Shown: one piece after another, positions 1-11,601 of the stretch
How positions within the stretch are numbered: the first letter of the stretch is position 1
How the letters are laid out: the number at the start of each line of letters is the position of its first letter
DNA from: Brachypterus glaber
Lineage: Eukaryota; Arthropoda; Insecta; Coleoptera; Kateretidae
NCBI GenBank assembly: GCA_958510825.1
Contig: OY294047.1
Location: 53,427,365-53,491,364 of the forward strand
Direction: 5' to 3'
DNA: 64,000 bases
Translations under genes and position numbers: made by a program
Notes under the pieces: model-generated
Told to the model about the DNA's origin: nothing
What the model saw: the letters and a program-made list of their open reading frames with translations, nothing else
Database searches by the model: none

Positions 1-416
1 CAAATTATTAAAGTCTTTCTTATTGCCGCAGTTTTAATGAATATTTTATTTTTTTACATTTTTACTTCTGGTTTAGGAGATATCAGGATTTTCCTGGAAG
101 TTGTCAATTTTTCAGTTAACTTGAAAAGTACTACATTAATTTGATTGATGCTGTGCTTTAAATTTGAAGCTTAACCGAGTTACGTTTTTCTTCTAATAAA
201 GTTTATCAAAGACATAAATTGGGTTTGAAAAACTCGAGTAGAAGAAAAAGTAGGGTCACTCCGTCCGCTGCTGATTTAGTACTTTTTGAGTTGACTGAAA
301 AAATTAAACCTTTCAGGAAAATCCTGATATCTCCTAAACCAGAAGGAAAAAAGTAAAAAAATAAAAACGAAAATATTCATTAAAACTGCGGCAATAAGAA
401 AGACTTTAATAATTTG
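1..416. repeat. Foldback element with arms of about 100 nt (cut by window edge)
   Basis: The first 104 nt, from AAATTATTAAAGTCTTTC to GGATTTTCCTGGAAG, return inverted at about 313-416 (CAGGAAAATCCTGATATC to GACTTTAATAATTTG). The middle of about 200 nt is not inverted. No coding capacity. Confidence 0.85.
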
Positions 417-775
417 ATAAACAGTTGCAGTGGCGTACCATGCAAGTCCTAGAAAATGGGGTAAGAAATATAGTTGTACATTATTTGTTGCTGTTAATAC
501 GAAAAAAAAAATTTAATGATTCTTAAAACAAACAAAAGTAGAGAATGTTTAAGCTTCAAAACAAAAAAGAAATTAGTCAACTTCATTAATTAGTTTTCGA
601 AATATTTAAATTTAAAAAATGTCAATTTTTTAGGTGTCCGGAATTTAATGTACAGTGTATAATACATACATATATTTTTCAAAAGTTTTTATTTTTTTCT
701 TTCGATTATTATTGTTTTTATTATTGTATCCGACGTTAAATATTGTCTAATTAATGAATTAATTTAGATCTACAT

Positions 776-1052
776 ACAGGGTGTTCCGTAATGCACTAAC
801 AAACAAATTTTCAACGTTTGAGACCATTTATAAATATATTTTTTCAATAAAACCCGAAAAATATTTCACCAAAAAAATGTATGCGTAAAAATATATTACA
901 AAAAAAATCTCGAAAAAAAAAATGAATAACCAAAACATTTTGTCGATATTTTGGGACAAAGGGATTAGATCAGACGGTACTACTAAAACTTTTTGTATAC
1001 AAAAAGTTTTTTTGAATTGAAGCGTTGTTACTCCACTCTAAGAACACCCTGT
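776..1052. mobile_element. Short MITE with ACAGGGTGTTCC ends
   Basis: Starts ACAGGGTGTTCC and ends GAACACCCTGT. Similar ends recur at 28,371-28,687, at the inner ends of the foldback at 30,836, and near 57,610. Interior is AT-rich and noncoding. Confidence 0.6.
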
Positions 1053-1111
1053 ATAATTATTTGGCACATTGTGATCCATATTAACCGTCTTTAAAATTTT
1101 TAAGCAATATA

Positions 1112-1290
1112 TGTACGAGTTTAAGGACAGCCATATTTAAAAGTTCACAAAAATATTACGAGATGACTCTACTGCCAGTATCTACAATTGGCGATTGAAA
1201 CAATTCTATAGTACACGTAGTCTGTCTGCCAGTAGTTGCATCTCTTAAAAATTTTGTAAACTTTTAAATATGGCCGCCGTTGTACTCATA
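1112..1290. repeat. Inverted repeat with arms of about 70 nt
   Basis: Left arm around 1,112-1,180 (CCATATTTAAAAGTT then GATGACTCTACTGCCAGTA) is inverted at about 1,222-1,290. A diverged one-arm relative is at 6,110-6,205 (CTATAGTACACG, CTGCCAGTAGT). Confidence 0.7.
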
Positions 1291-1890
1291 CATTTGGACA
1301 TCAGAGATAAAGTAAATTTGGCAACGCAAGGTTTTGTTAACTAAGTACATTTTGATTTTTATAATTTTACTCCCCAGGAATAATGAAAAGTAACTGGAAA
1401 GAAAAGCTTACTATAATTTTTTTCCTATGCCTTTTACTTTAGCACTTGTTTGTTTTGCTTTGGTGGGAAAAATAATGTGAATTCATTGAGAGAATAGTAA
1501 TTATATACCGGTACCAAGGTAAAGAATACATTTTTTATAGCCGAGGCTATAGTAGTCTTCTCTACCATGGTTTATATATTTATTTTTACTACTAGTACAT
1601 TTGTTCTTATTATTTAAATATTTTTATATCAACAATAAAAAGTAAAATGTTTGCTGGATCTTAATTAACCGCAAAAAAAAACAAGTAGCCTTTGAAGCCG
1701 ACATTTTTGAAAACAAATCAATAACCTAGTATTTAGTGTACTCGATGTGCATTGAAACGGTTTGCGTCGAGGTGCGTATACTATTTTTTCTACGACCTAA
1801 CATCCAAACATCAAAAAAACGCAAAAATTATCTTTAAATTTTATTAATTTGAGGTTATGTGTTTGACGTTCACTTGTTTTCTGAGAGCAG

Positions 1891-2041
1891 ATATCGCACC
1901 CGTTACAGAACAGTGTCATAACACAAAATTCTGAACAAATGTGTCAGTTATACAGATTGGTAGATCTCAATAGCAGTGATAATGCGCTGAAAACATATTT
2001 TCAAAATGTGTTATGACACTGTTCTGTAACGGGTGCGATAT
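1891..2041. mobile_element. 151-bp MITE with perfect 35-bp terminal inverted repeats
   Basis: The 35 nt at 1,891-1,925 (starting ATATCGCACCCGTTACAG) are the exact reverse complement of 2,007-2,041. The spacer is 81 nt. Perfect arms suggest recent insertion or a maintained hairpin. No clear target duplication. Confidence 0.85.
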
Positions 2042-4107
2042 GTAAAATCAGCTGACTGTCACTTTCAGACCGCTGCCATGGCAACGGGTGGAAAATAAGC
2101 ACAAACTAGTTGTAGAAAAACATGATTATTGCTTTAGGTGCAGACAATACATTTCTCGGATAAAAAACATGATAAATAATGGATCGTTCTAAAGCTGGTA
2201 TTGAAAAAGTGTTTTTCGACCTCGTGTCTACTTGCACCCATATTTACTAATGGTCGGCAAAAAAATAGTCTAACATCTGCCGCGGTGCGGCGAGACTAGA
2301 AACTGATACATGTGTGTTTACATACTAATCGCGCGAGTCACAAAACCTAGTCCATGTTCATTAAAACGCAAGCGTTCGAACGCGTTTCTTTTCTACCGGT
2401 GTAAATAACTGCATTTTCTCCGAAATCAAGAATTACTTTAGACTTGGGGAGTTGTTCTACAAAAATTAAGCTGTAGGTTCATCTTGTATAGTTTACCTAT
2501 TTCTATGTCCTTTATTGTACAAACACTGAGAGACAAAAATGTTCTAGCATGTTTTTGTCTATTGTTGAAAATGCTGAGATCAAGAACGGTTTTTTTGTGA
2601 TCACAATTACGGTTTTTATGTTTACATAAATATTTTTATAAATCAGATCAAAAACATTAACTAAATATCACAAAATATACCATTTTTTGAAAATATCATG
2701 CTTTTTTACAAAAAATAAGATTTTTATTGTCGACAGTTAAAATGAGCACAAATGTGTATAAAGCCTTCTTGCTTTTTTATGTAAGATTTTTGGATGGGGG
2801 GGTTCGAGAAATCTTACTTATACTTAAGGGTCCTTTTGAAAAAAATATATATACAGGGTGTTAATGAATACGTGTGCCAAAAGTATAGGGCTTGTAGTAA
2901 ATACAAAAATAGGCGGAATAGTTCCCATTTTCGCTTGAAGGAGGGAAAATCGCTATTTTTTATTCAATTATTGGGAAACAAAATCATTAACAAAAAAAAC
3001 AAAGCGAATTAAATTTTTAATTTATACACTGGCAGATAGATAGATACACATTTTTTTTGCATTTTGACCACAAAACATCGACATATTGATTTTTGTTTTC
3101 CAAAAAATTGCAAAAATTGTTAACTAATAACTCCCTGCTTAGAACCTATGCTCTTTTAACTGCCGATCAATTGGAGATTTAAAACAAAACAAAAATCGGT
3201 GTTCAAAAATTTGTTTATTGGTTTTGTAAAAAAATGTTCAAAAAAATCAAAAATAATAGGTACTTAGCACCACGTTATCCTATTTAAGTTTATTTTTATT
3301 TTATTTTTCGATTTTTTGAAAACAACATAAAAGTAAGTATATTAATAATTAATAATATTTTATTTACACTGAAAATACCCTAAATTTATTTACCTAACAT
3401 TTATTTAACTTTGAAAAATTCACCGATGCAACGATTCCGTTCACCAACAAAAAGGGTCAAATAAAATGTAATTTTACATGCCGCAGGTAAAAATTACAAT
3501 ATGCCTACAAGGTATTTCCAAAACTTCTGTAAAATAACATACACAATGCTGTCTGTCTGTTTGTATGCAAATCACTTTTCGTCCGTGCACCATATACTAT
3601 TTTTTTGATACGATTGTAAAATCTTAATAAATTTGTATTTATGAAAAAATTTTGACGTTTGAATTTAAGTACCAGTTTCAACATCAACCAATCAACGTCA
3701 TGTATTTTTCTTCTCGCACTAGTGCAAAAAGTCACCTTTTGTCAAGATTTATTATGCAAAAAGTTACGGTTTTAGATACAATCGAAATAAAAAACAATTT
3801 TATTTTTAATGATAACTCTGTTATTAAATAATAACAATAATATCAATATTGATTTTAGGATAAAAAACCGTTAAAAAATAGTTTTCTACAGAAATATCTT
3901 CAGTCATTTTTGCAGTAGGGCTATTACTTTTTGAAATATGTAGACCAATCGGAAAGGGGCAGATTGTATCTTTTAGTTTGCATATTATTTTAATTTGGTA
4001 TGTTATTTTACAGAAAATGTAGGATTTTTCTTACATACGTGATGCAAAATTACATTTCTGTCCGTAAATCCTTTTTTTTTTCAGTGTTAAGCACCAAAAA
4101 TATGCAC

Positions 4108-4949
4108 AAAGAACCTGGCACACATATAGGGGGGTTCCTGGGCCTCAGTCAAACTGCCTCAAATTTTGATATTTTGTAATTTCGGGGGTAAACATTAAAT
4201 TAGAAAAATTGCAGCCAAATTAAATTACCAGTTTCGGAGAAAAACGCTTTTAAAAATCTAATTTTATGACAGATTTTTTGACGTATATTAAGGTTATTTT
4301 TTACTTACGTAAATATTAACTTAATTAGCCGTTTTAAGTTTATTATACTCTATTAATTAAAGAACAGGCAAGGTAAATATTACATAAAAGGCTTTCTTAT
4401 CATTTACTTACATGTGGTTCTATGAAATTTTTAAAACTTTGTGAAACTTCCACATGCTGGCATTTTCCACGTGTTTGCTAATTATCTGCATATTTTCTGT
4501 TAGATTTTTGCTTGATTATGTTGAAACATGGTTTGATACATCGACAAATATTTTATAATTATATATTTTAGATAATTAGCAAACACGTGGAAAATGCCAG
4601 CATGTGGAAGTTTTACAAAGTTTTAAAATTTGTATAGAACCAAATGTAAGTAAATGATAATAAAGCCTTTTATGTAATATTTATCTTGCCTGTTTTTTAA
4701 TTAATAGACTATAATAAACTTAAAACGGCTAATTAAGTTAATATTTACGTAAGTAAAAAATAACCTTAATATACGTCAAAAAATCTGTCATAAAATTAGA
4801 TTTTTAAAAGCGTTTTTCTCCGAAACTGGTCATTTAATTTGGCTGCAATTTTCCTAATTTAATGTTTACCCCCGAAATTACAAAATATCAAAATTTGAGG
4901 CAGTTTGACTGAGGCCCAGAAACCCCGCTATATGTGTGCCAGGTTCTTT
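4108..4949. repeat. Large foldback element, arms of about 380 nt
   Basis: Left arm 4,108-4,486 (AAAGAACCTGGCACACATAT to TTTGCTAATTATC) and right arm 4,571-4,949 are near-perfect reverse complements with an 84-nt loop. No coding frame. A transcript would form a dsRNA stem of about 380 bp. Confidence 0.93.
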
Positions 4950-5519
4950 ATCTCAAATTTATATACATGGATGTATATTTTTTAAACCCACCCACATATA
5001 TTTTATTTAATTTTTAATATTATTTTAAACATCGTTGCATTTTTATCAATTCTCAAAAAGGCTAGTATAATATTGATATGTATCATTTTTCACGAGTTTA
5101 TTTGTAGAAAGGGAAGAAAACGTGTAAAAAAAACACTTCACTGCCAGGTTATTTACAATTCCTTTTGCAAAGCAAAAAAAATGGATAGGTTTTGATAGTT
5201 GAAAAGAAAGTTAAAATAATCACCTTTTTATTTCAAATATTTTGTAGAAGTGGATTGAATCGTCAAAAAAAAGCTAAGCAATGGAATTTAATTTCTTTTT
5301 TTTTTTTGCAAAAAATATAATAATTTCTTACCAAATATTTTTGTTTTATTACACTGATGAACGTAAAAATTGAACATTTTACATTTTATGTTTATAACAA
5401 GTACCTATAAAATTAATTATAAAAAAATATTTCAAATTTTTACACGTTTTTCTCCCTTAATATTGTTAATATGTTTTTATACGCATACTTACCTACTAGT
5501 AACAAATATAAGAGGTCAA

Positions 5520-5700
5520 TGGTGGCCATATTTAAAAAAAATGTCCCCCAAAATTAAGATTAATCTTTATTCGATAAAAACGAAACTTGGGTGATTTATG
5601 TATAATTTTACATTGGCTATAAAATGACGGATTTAATTTTTTTGTTTCACTTCCGGTTTCGCCGGAAGTGGCATAAATATGTTTTTTCTTCAAAACAATT
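5520..5700 (+). repeat. Partial copy of the CACTTCCGGTTTCGCCGGAAGTG foldback family
   Basis: Shares AAACTTGGGTGATTTATG, then TACATTGGCTATAAAATG and the GCCGGAAGTGGCATAAATAT part with the full element at 30,836-31,683. Only one arm is present. Confidence 0.75.
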
Positions 5701-6912
5701 CAAATTTTCAATATTTTATGCATAAATATTAAAAATTTCACATGAAAATGAAAAATAATTAGTCTTAACATGATAATACACCATGTGTCAACTATTTGGA
5801 CCTTTTTGGGTAAAATTTCCAAAATTAATTTTTCAAAAATACTGGAAATTTCATCAATTTTAAAGAAAAAAAAATCTTCAAAAAAAAAAATTAAAATAAA
5901 TAGATGGTAAAATAGAGAATTTTAAGCTCTTTAAAATGACGTATCAAAAGACCTAGGGACGCCATTTAAAATTTTGTCCACCACTGTCCCCCTGGCGCCG
6001 CCTTACCAAATAAAAAATTGAAAAATATGACAAATGATAGTTTTTGTTGTGTGATATTCATATTCCAAAAATAAAGTTTATATCTCATCCCGTTCAAAAG
6101 TTGCGCTGTATATTTCTATAGTACACGGATTCCGCCTGCCAGTAGTGTCACCTCGTAAATTAATTGTGAGTTTTTAAATATAGCCGCGTTGAACTCGTAT
6201 ATTTCTTAAATTATTCTATTATCGAAAATTTTAGTGAAAAACGGCGTTTTATCACAAAATCATAAACTGTACAAATTGTTTTTGCAACTTAACACCTTTT
6301 TCCACCAAACATAACAATTTAAGTAGATCAAAACAGGAAAAAAAAACAGGACATTTTTCGCCCTTATACTTTAAAGGTAAGTAAAAAAACACATTTTTTC
6401 TGTGTTCCACAAAAAAATTAGTGTTTTCGGCCGGGAAAGTATAATTTTTTGTACAACAGAAAAAATGTCTGTTGTACGTCACTTGTGGGTAATTGTCTTT
6501 CCGGTCTTGTAACGTAAATAAGTTTTTTTACTTTTTTTTTAAGCTATGAACGAGAAACACCGTTTTTGGTACCTGGATTTTGGTATAATAATAACTATGC
6601 AAAAAATAAACTATTTACATTAAAATCAATACTTTAAAATGATTTTTTTTTGTTCAGAATACTGATTTTATTTTCAAGACTTAACTTAAGTAATTTTTTT
6701 GTGTCCAAAAAATGAGTTTTTATAAATGTTTCATTTTTGGACTTTGTTGATTTTTGATTATTTTTTTTATCGTTTTAATTTTTAACAAAAAATATACAAA
6801 AAAAATCCCTAATTTTTTTTTAACGGGAAACACAAAATTTAGGACGTCACAGAAAAAAATAAGAATAAATGTCGATCGAATTTTTACGGCCACTAAGATA
6901 TAAATAACTTTT

Positions 6913-7026
6913 ACTTTCGGGTTTGGACCGTGTTAATGGATTTTCACTTTTTGACGTTTCGTCTTTTACTCCTAGAGACAAAACGTCGGAAAGTGGAAAT
7001 CCATTAACACGGTCTAAACCCGAAAG
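6913..7026. repeat. Hairpin, arms of about 46 nt
   Basis: CTTTCGGGTTTGGACCGTG at 6,913 is inverted at 7,026 (CACGGTCTAAACCCGAAAG), enclosing ACGTTT/AAACGT. The outer sequence recurs at 31,018-31,060 inside another foldback. Confidence 0.75.
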
Positions 7027-7300
7027 TGGTATGGTTCTTTATACCGATCGAATATAGAAAATCTTAACTAGCAATATTTTTATCATTTTAGAAAATTTAC
7101 AATATGGCAATAGGACTAGCAAAAGTGGAGTTTTAATTAGTTTTATTCTTCCATAACTAGAGGAAGAAAACCCTACTCCGTAACATCACTACTCACCAAT
7201 GTGGTCACAAATTTTCCGGAAGGACAGATTTTTTTGTCGGAAAAAATGCCTTTTTGATATAAAAAATTTTTTACTAACGGAGAACACGGTAATCTTGAAT

Positions 7301-8007
7301 ACAAATTAAGTTTTAGTGACTTGGCAACGCAAACTAACAGTTAGTCCTGTTAGTAGGAAGTCTACACATTATAAAATCATTGACAGTTAAATCTGGGGTG
7401 CTCGGTTTCGGAAGATAATGGACTTTTTTCATCAGAAATGACCACAGTCGATTAACAGTCCTTCATTTTATAATGTTTTAGCTTATTCTATATAAATTTT
7501 GATCAGATAATTTAAATCCATTCACAGAAGCGGTCTATTGATTTCAATTTCGTAAAAAAGTATCACTAAAGTTTTTTTGCATCTTATTTTCTCAAAAAAT
7601 ATGCATATTTGTGTATCGATTAATGACAAATTATTTGTCAAACTCTTATTATTACTGAATTATGGTTTTGACACATTATGACAGATATTTAATACACTGC
7701 ACTACATTTATTTTTAGAAAATAACCTACCAAATACATCAGCAACTATTTTTTCTGAATTGAGAATTGATAGACTATTTATGTGAACGGATTTGAAATCT
7801 CTGACCAAAATTTATATAGAGTATTTTAAAATAGTATAAAATAAAGTTTTCTTAAGTCTGCTATGGTTATTTCTAAGGAAAAAAGTCCAGTATCTTCCGA
7901 AACCGAGCATCTCAGATTCTACTGTTAATAGTTTTATGATGTGTAGACCTCCTACTAGCAGTATTAACTCTTGGTTTGCGTTGGAAAGTCACTAAAACTT
8001 AATTTGT
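7301..8007. repeat. Foldback element, arms of about 230 nt
   Basis: ACAAATTAAGTTTTAGTGAC at 7,301 returns inverted at 8,007. The arms 7,301-7,529 and 7,778-8,007 include the sequence CTCGGTTTCGGAAGATA. A one-arm copy lies at 20,048-20,350. Confidence 0.85.
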
Positions 8008-8142
8008 TTATTATTAAGTGCATGCACATAGTGTAGAGTAGTATTGGGGAGTATGGGTGGTTGTGGAGTAGGGAAAATGAGGATGTTACCCAGCAATTTC
8101 TGTGTAACGGTCGTGACATGTAAATTTTCTAATAAATGCAGT

Positions 8143-8747
8143 CTTTAAGGGGACTTTTCTTTTCATAATTGGATAAAAATAAACTTTTTATTATTTTTTT
8201 TTTTTAAGAATGTAGTTTTTATTGAACTGATTTCTTTTGGACATATTTATAAAACATATTAAGAATATAATTTTTGTTGCATTTTTAATACATCTTGACC
8301 ACTTCAGAGGGCGTCTTCCAACAGACATGTTTTAAACTGCTCCACAGTTTTTGGGCTTCCTGTAACACATAGAGTAAAAATTCCAACGGGATTCTATTCA
8401 TAAGACTAAATACTAGTAACTAAACCTAAAAAATATTCTATTTTTAATATTTTTATGATTTTATAAACATTTTTCTGAAAAATGAAATGAATAGAATCCC
8501 GTTGGAATTTTTACTCTATGTGTTACAGGAAGCCCAAAAACTGTGGAGCAGTTTAAAACATGTCTGTTGGAAGACGTCCTCTGAAGTGGTCAAAATGTAA
8601 TAAAAATGCAAAAAAAAGTTATATTCTTAATATGTTTTATAAATATGTCCAAAAGAAATCAGTTCAATAAAAGCTACATTCTTTTCACAAAAAAATAAAT
8701 AAATAAAAAGTTTATTTTTATCCAACTATGAAAAGACCCCTTAAAAA
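8143..8747. repeat. Foldback element, arms of about 258 nt
   Basis: Left arm 8,143-8,400 and right arm 8,488-8,747 are close reverse complements, including GGGCTTCCTGTAACACATAG and TCCAACGGGATTCTATTCA. No coding frame. Confidence 0.9.
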
Positions 8748-10429
8748 AAACTTTAGTAATATTAAGGTAGATCTCCAGTCTGAATTTAAATTTTAATATT
8801 ACTGTAGAATATCATAAAATTTGCCTATTTAAATGTGCCACAATAATTTTTTGTTTTTTCTTTTTGTAAGTATCCATAACTGACCCAAAATCGAATTATT
8901 AAAAAGAGTGGCAAGGGTATCCTTCCAGACAAGCAATAATAATATTTACAAGTAATCCCAAGAAAAGCTATTTTTGTTTCAAAAAGTGTACCAAAAATGG
9001 TTAACCTTAAATAGGGGAAAAAATTAATGTCGACGAGAGTGAAAAAAAGTCTGAAAATAATTTAGTGACAAAAAAATGTTTGGGTAAAAAAAAAACATTT
9101 TAAGGAAATATAAGTTAGAAAACGGGCCCATAAAAAGTTGAGTTTTAAAGAATAAAAATCGACCCGTACGATATATACATATATTTTTTTTAAACGTGAT
9201 GTTTTTTTCAGACTTTTTGTACAATTGTTTCTTATGAACGAATATTGTCCATGTACAAAAAAAATCGAGAAAATATAATCCATAGCATTTTCAAAAAATT
9301 AAAACAAAGGAATGCTAATTAAAAAGCATTCAAGATTTCATTTTTAAATTTGTGAAATAAACTAAAAAATGAAAACTTTAAATGTAGAGACCCTTTATAG
9401 TTTTTATTTGACGTAACTGTCAAATATGAAATATAGGAACTCTACCAAGAATGAAGTGAACAACTTTTGGCTGTTTGAAGTTATCCACTTAAATTTTAAA
9501 ACAGAAATATGTAAAAAAAGACATGCTGAAAAAAGTTTAAAATTTACTTTAAAAATATTACTTTTGAAAAAAACTAATAGATCAAATTTCCCTTATGTAA
9601 TTTCAAAAAGAAACAATTGTTTTGTATAAACTTAACTGAGTATCCATCAACTGTGAAAAGTTGTTACTTATAGCACCAGTCCTGTCACTTATTAGCCAGG
9701 CATTTTTACCTACTTTTTTTACAGAAAAAAAGTAAATAAAAACGACTTTCTAATATATATATATTTTAATTTCATTGTAAGTTTATGAGATGTAATGACC
9801 ATTTTAAAACCAAAATACATATATCGTCCCATTTATGAGAAAAACGGTTTTAATATTTTGTTTTATTAAAAACACGATATATTAAAATAAAATTAAATAA
9901 AAAAACTTAATTTTTTAAGTAAACAAAAATAGGAAAAAAGTTTTTGTACCAGTTTGTGTCAGTAGCTAAAGCTTATGAGTACTAGCGATTTTTTATGTCA
10001 AACAAAATTATGCATGCACTTTTTTAATTTTTTGACTTAAAATTAGTCATAATTTTTTTTTTAATATGTCGTTTTTTTAAAAAAAGTAAATAATCATCAT
10101 TTTTTCAAAAACTAGCCGATTTTTTTGTTTATTTGGGTCTTAAAATGATACTTTAGACTTCAACCAAATAATGAAAAAAAAAAACGGTATTAGAAAGTCG
10201 AAAAAAAAACTTGGTTCTAGCGCACCATGAAAAGTGTTTTAGCGCCATGTCTTTTAATTTTATGGCAGATTAACATCTCTACATTATATTTCCCTATTTT
10301 GACACCCTAATCCATAAAAATCCCACTCCCAAATAACCCCAGTCTGCATCATATGCACTTAATAAACACAAGGTCTATTTTTTGTTTAAATGTCCGCTTA
10401 TTACACATTTTAACGTTATATTCCACCTT

Positions 10430-11265
10430 GCATTTTGCGTGTTCTTAAAGGCCTATAAGAGGTTAGTACTTTTTTTCTTTTGGGTTGGCAAGACTGGACA
10501 AAAGAATATCTCTTGGCGTTTTCCGTGCAAATGTCAACACCGCTTTTAGGTTTAGTTTTCTACGAAATTAAGTTAATTTTCCGTATTAAAATTGTGACTT
10601 GGTTACTTGCAGTGAAAAAGAGAAGAGCTGACTATAAAATATATCAAAATATCGTTTGTTCTATGAATTTCAAACATTGCGAAAATTGTAATGGCAACCC
10701 AAAACAAAAATCCCTAAATCGGTCATCAATTTAAAAGTTTTTTTTTTTAATTTTAGAGCAAAGTAGAAAAAATAGTATAAAGCTCTCGTTTCATAGCACG
10801 TTTTTAGCACACTTGTACTTGTACTCGTGCGCTAAAAACGCGTGTTATGAAACTAGTACTTTATAGTATATTAAAGTGCTTTATACAATTTTTTCTATTT
10901 TGCTCTAAAATTTAAAAAACTTACATTTAAATTGATGACTGATTTAGGGATTTTTGTTTTGGATTGGCATTACAGTTTACACCATGTTTAAAATTCTAAG
11001 AACAAATGATATTTTGATATATTTTATAGTCATCTCTTCTCTTTTTTACTGCAATTAACCAAGCCACAATTTTAACATGGTAAAAATAACCTAAACACAA
11101 AATTTTGTAGAAAATTCAACTTTAAAGCGACATTGCACGGAAAACGTCAAGCGATAGGCCAGGTCTGTTGCCAACCCAAAAGAACAAAAAGTACAGACCT
11201 CTTATGGGCCTATAAGAACACGCAAAATGCGTGTGATTGTGAGCTTATAAGAGTCGCAAAATAGA
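10430..11265. repeat. Inverted dimer of the GACTCTTATAAGCTCA repeat family
   Basis: Two head-to-head copies of a unit of about 480 nt meet near 10,828, where GTACTCGTGCGCTAAAAACG marks the inner end. Outer ends carry ACGCAAAATGCGTGTGATT. Single-unit copies are at 15,617-16,127, 24,726-25,230 and 33,218-33,680. The right end lies about 125 nt past the Gld2 stop. Confidence 0.88.
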
Positions 11266-11390
11266 AAAATATACTAATAGGGTTGTTGTTGACAAAGTAT
11301 AACCTATAAATTGTTGCAGGGAGGGGTTTTATGGACTTTAAGAAGAGTAGGAAAATTAAGAGTAGGGATGTTAGTCTGCCGATTTTGTAT

Positions 11391-11601
11391 TTAATGTTTA
11401 GTTTCTTCAATATTCACCGGTAAAATTGAATCCAGTGTTTTAGTACGGTCTAACTCGTGATACGAATAAGAAAGAACATCCTGTATGTGTTTAAACTTGT
11501 CCAAATCGAACACAGAGCGCGCTGTGTTCGTGTGATCGAAGGGTTCTTCTATGCACAGACATTTCCACTGGTGGGGGTCGTTTTTAGGGGCTTTCATGAA
11601 C
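11391..11601 (-). CDS. Gld2: Gld2 terminal exon
   Basis: Encodes the last 70 residues. WKCLCIEEPFDHTNTARSVF is the conserved nucleotide-binding loop end of the family, followed by a helix and SILPV near the C-terminus as in vertebrate Gld2. The stop codon overlaps an ATTAAA poly(A)-signal variant, and a foldback repeat starts about 125 nt downstream, so the 3' UTR either is very short or runs into that repeat. Confidence 0.93.

Larger units (their letters stand above)
1..11390. other. Intergenic region downstream of Gld2, repeats only
   Basis: I find no coding sequence longer than chance and no family resemblance in any open frame. The region is built of foldback elements and short inverted-repeat elements (listed separately) set in very AT-rich sequence with homopolymer runs, for example at 5,290, 6,650-6,850, 9,050-9,200 and 10,000-10,210. 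Confidence 0.7.

Noticed and set aside
2794..3012. 72-codon frame with GGGGGTTCGAGAAATC resembling a tRNA T-loop
   Set aside because: No cloverleaf can be formed around it and the peptide has no likeness to known proteins.
11210..11410. Minus-strand 66-codon frame after the Gld2 stop
   Set aside because: Consists of 3' flank and foldback repeat in another frame.
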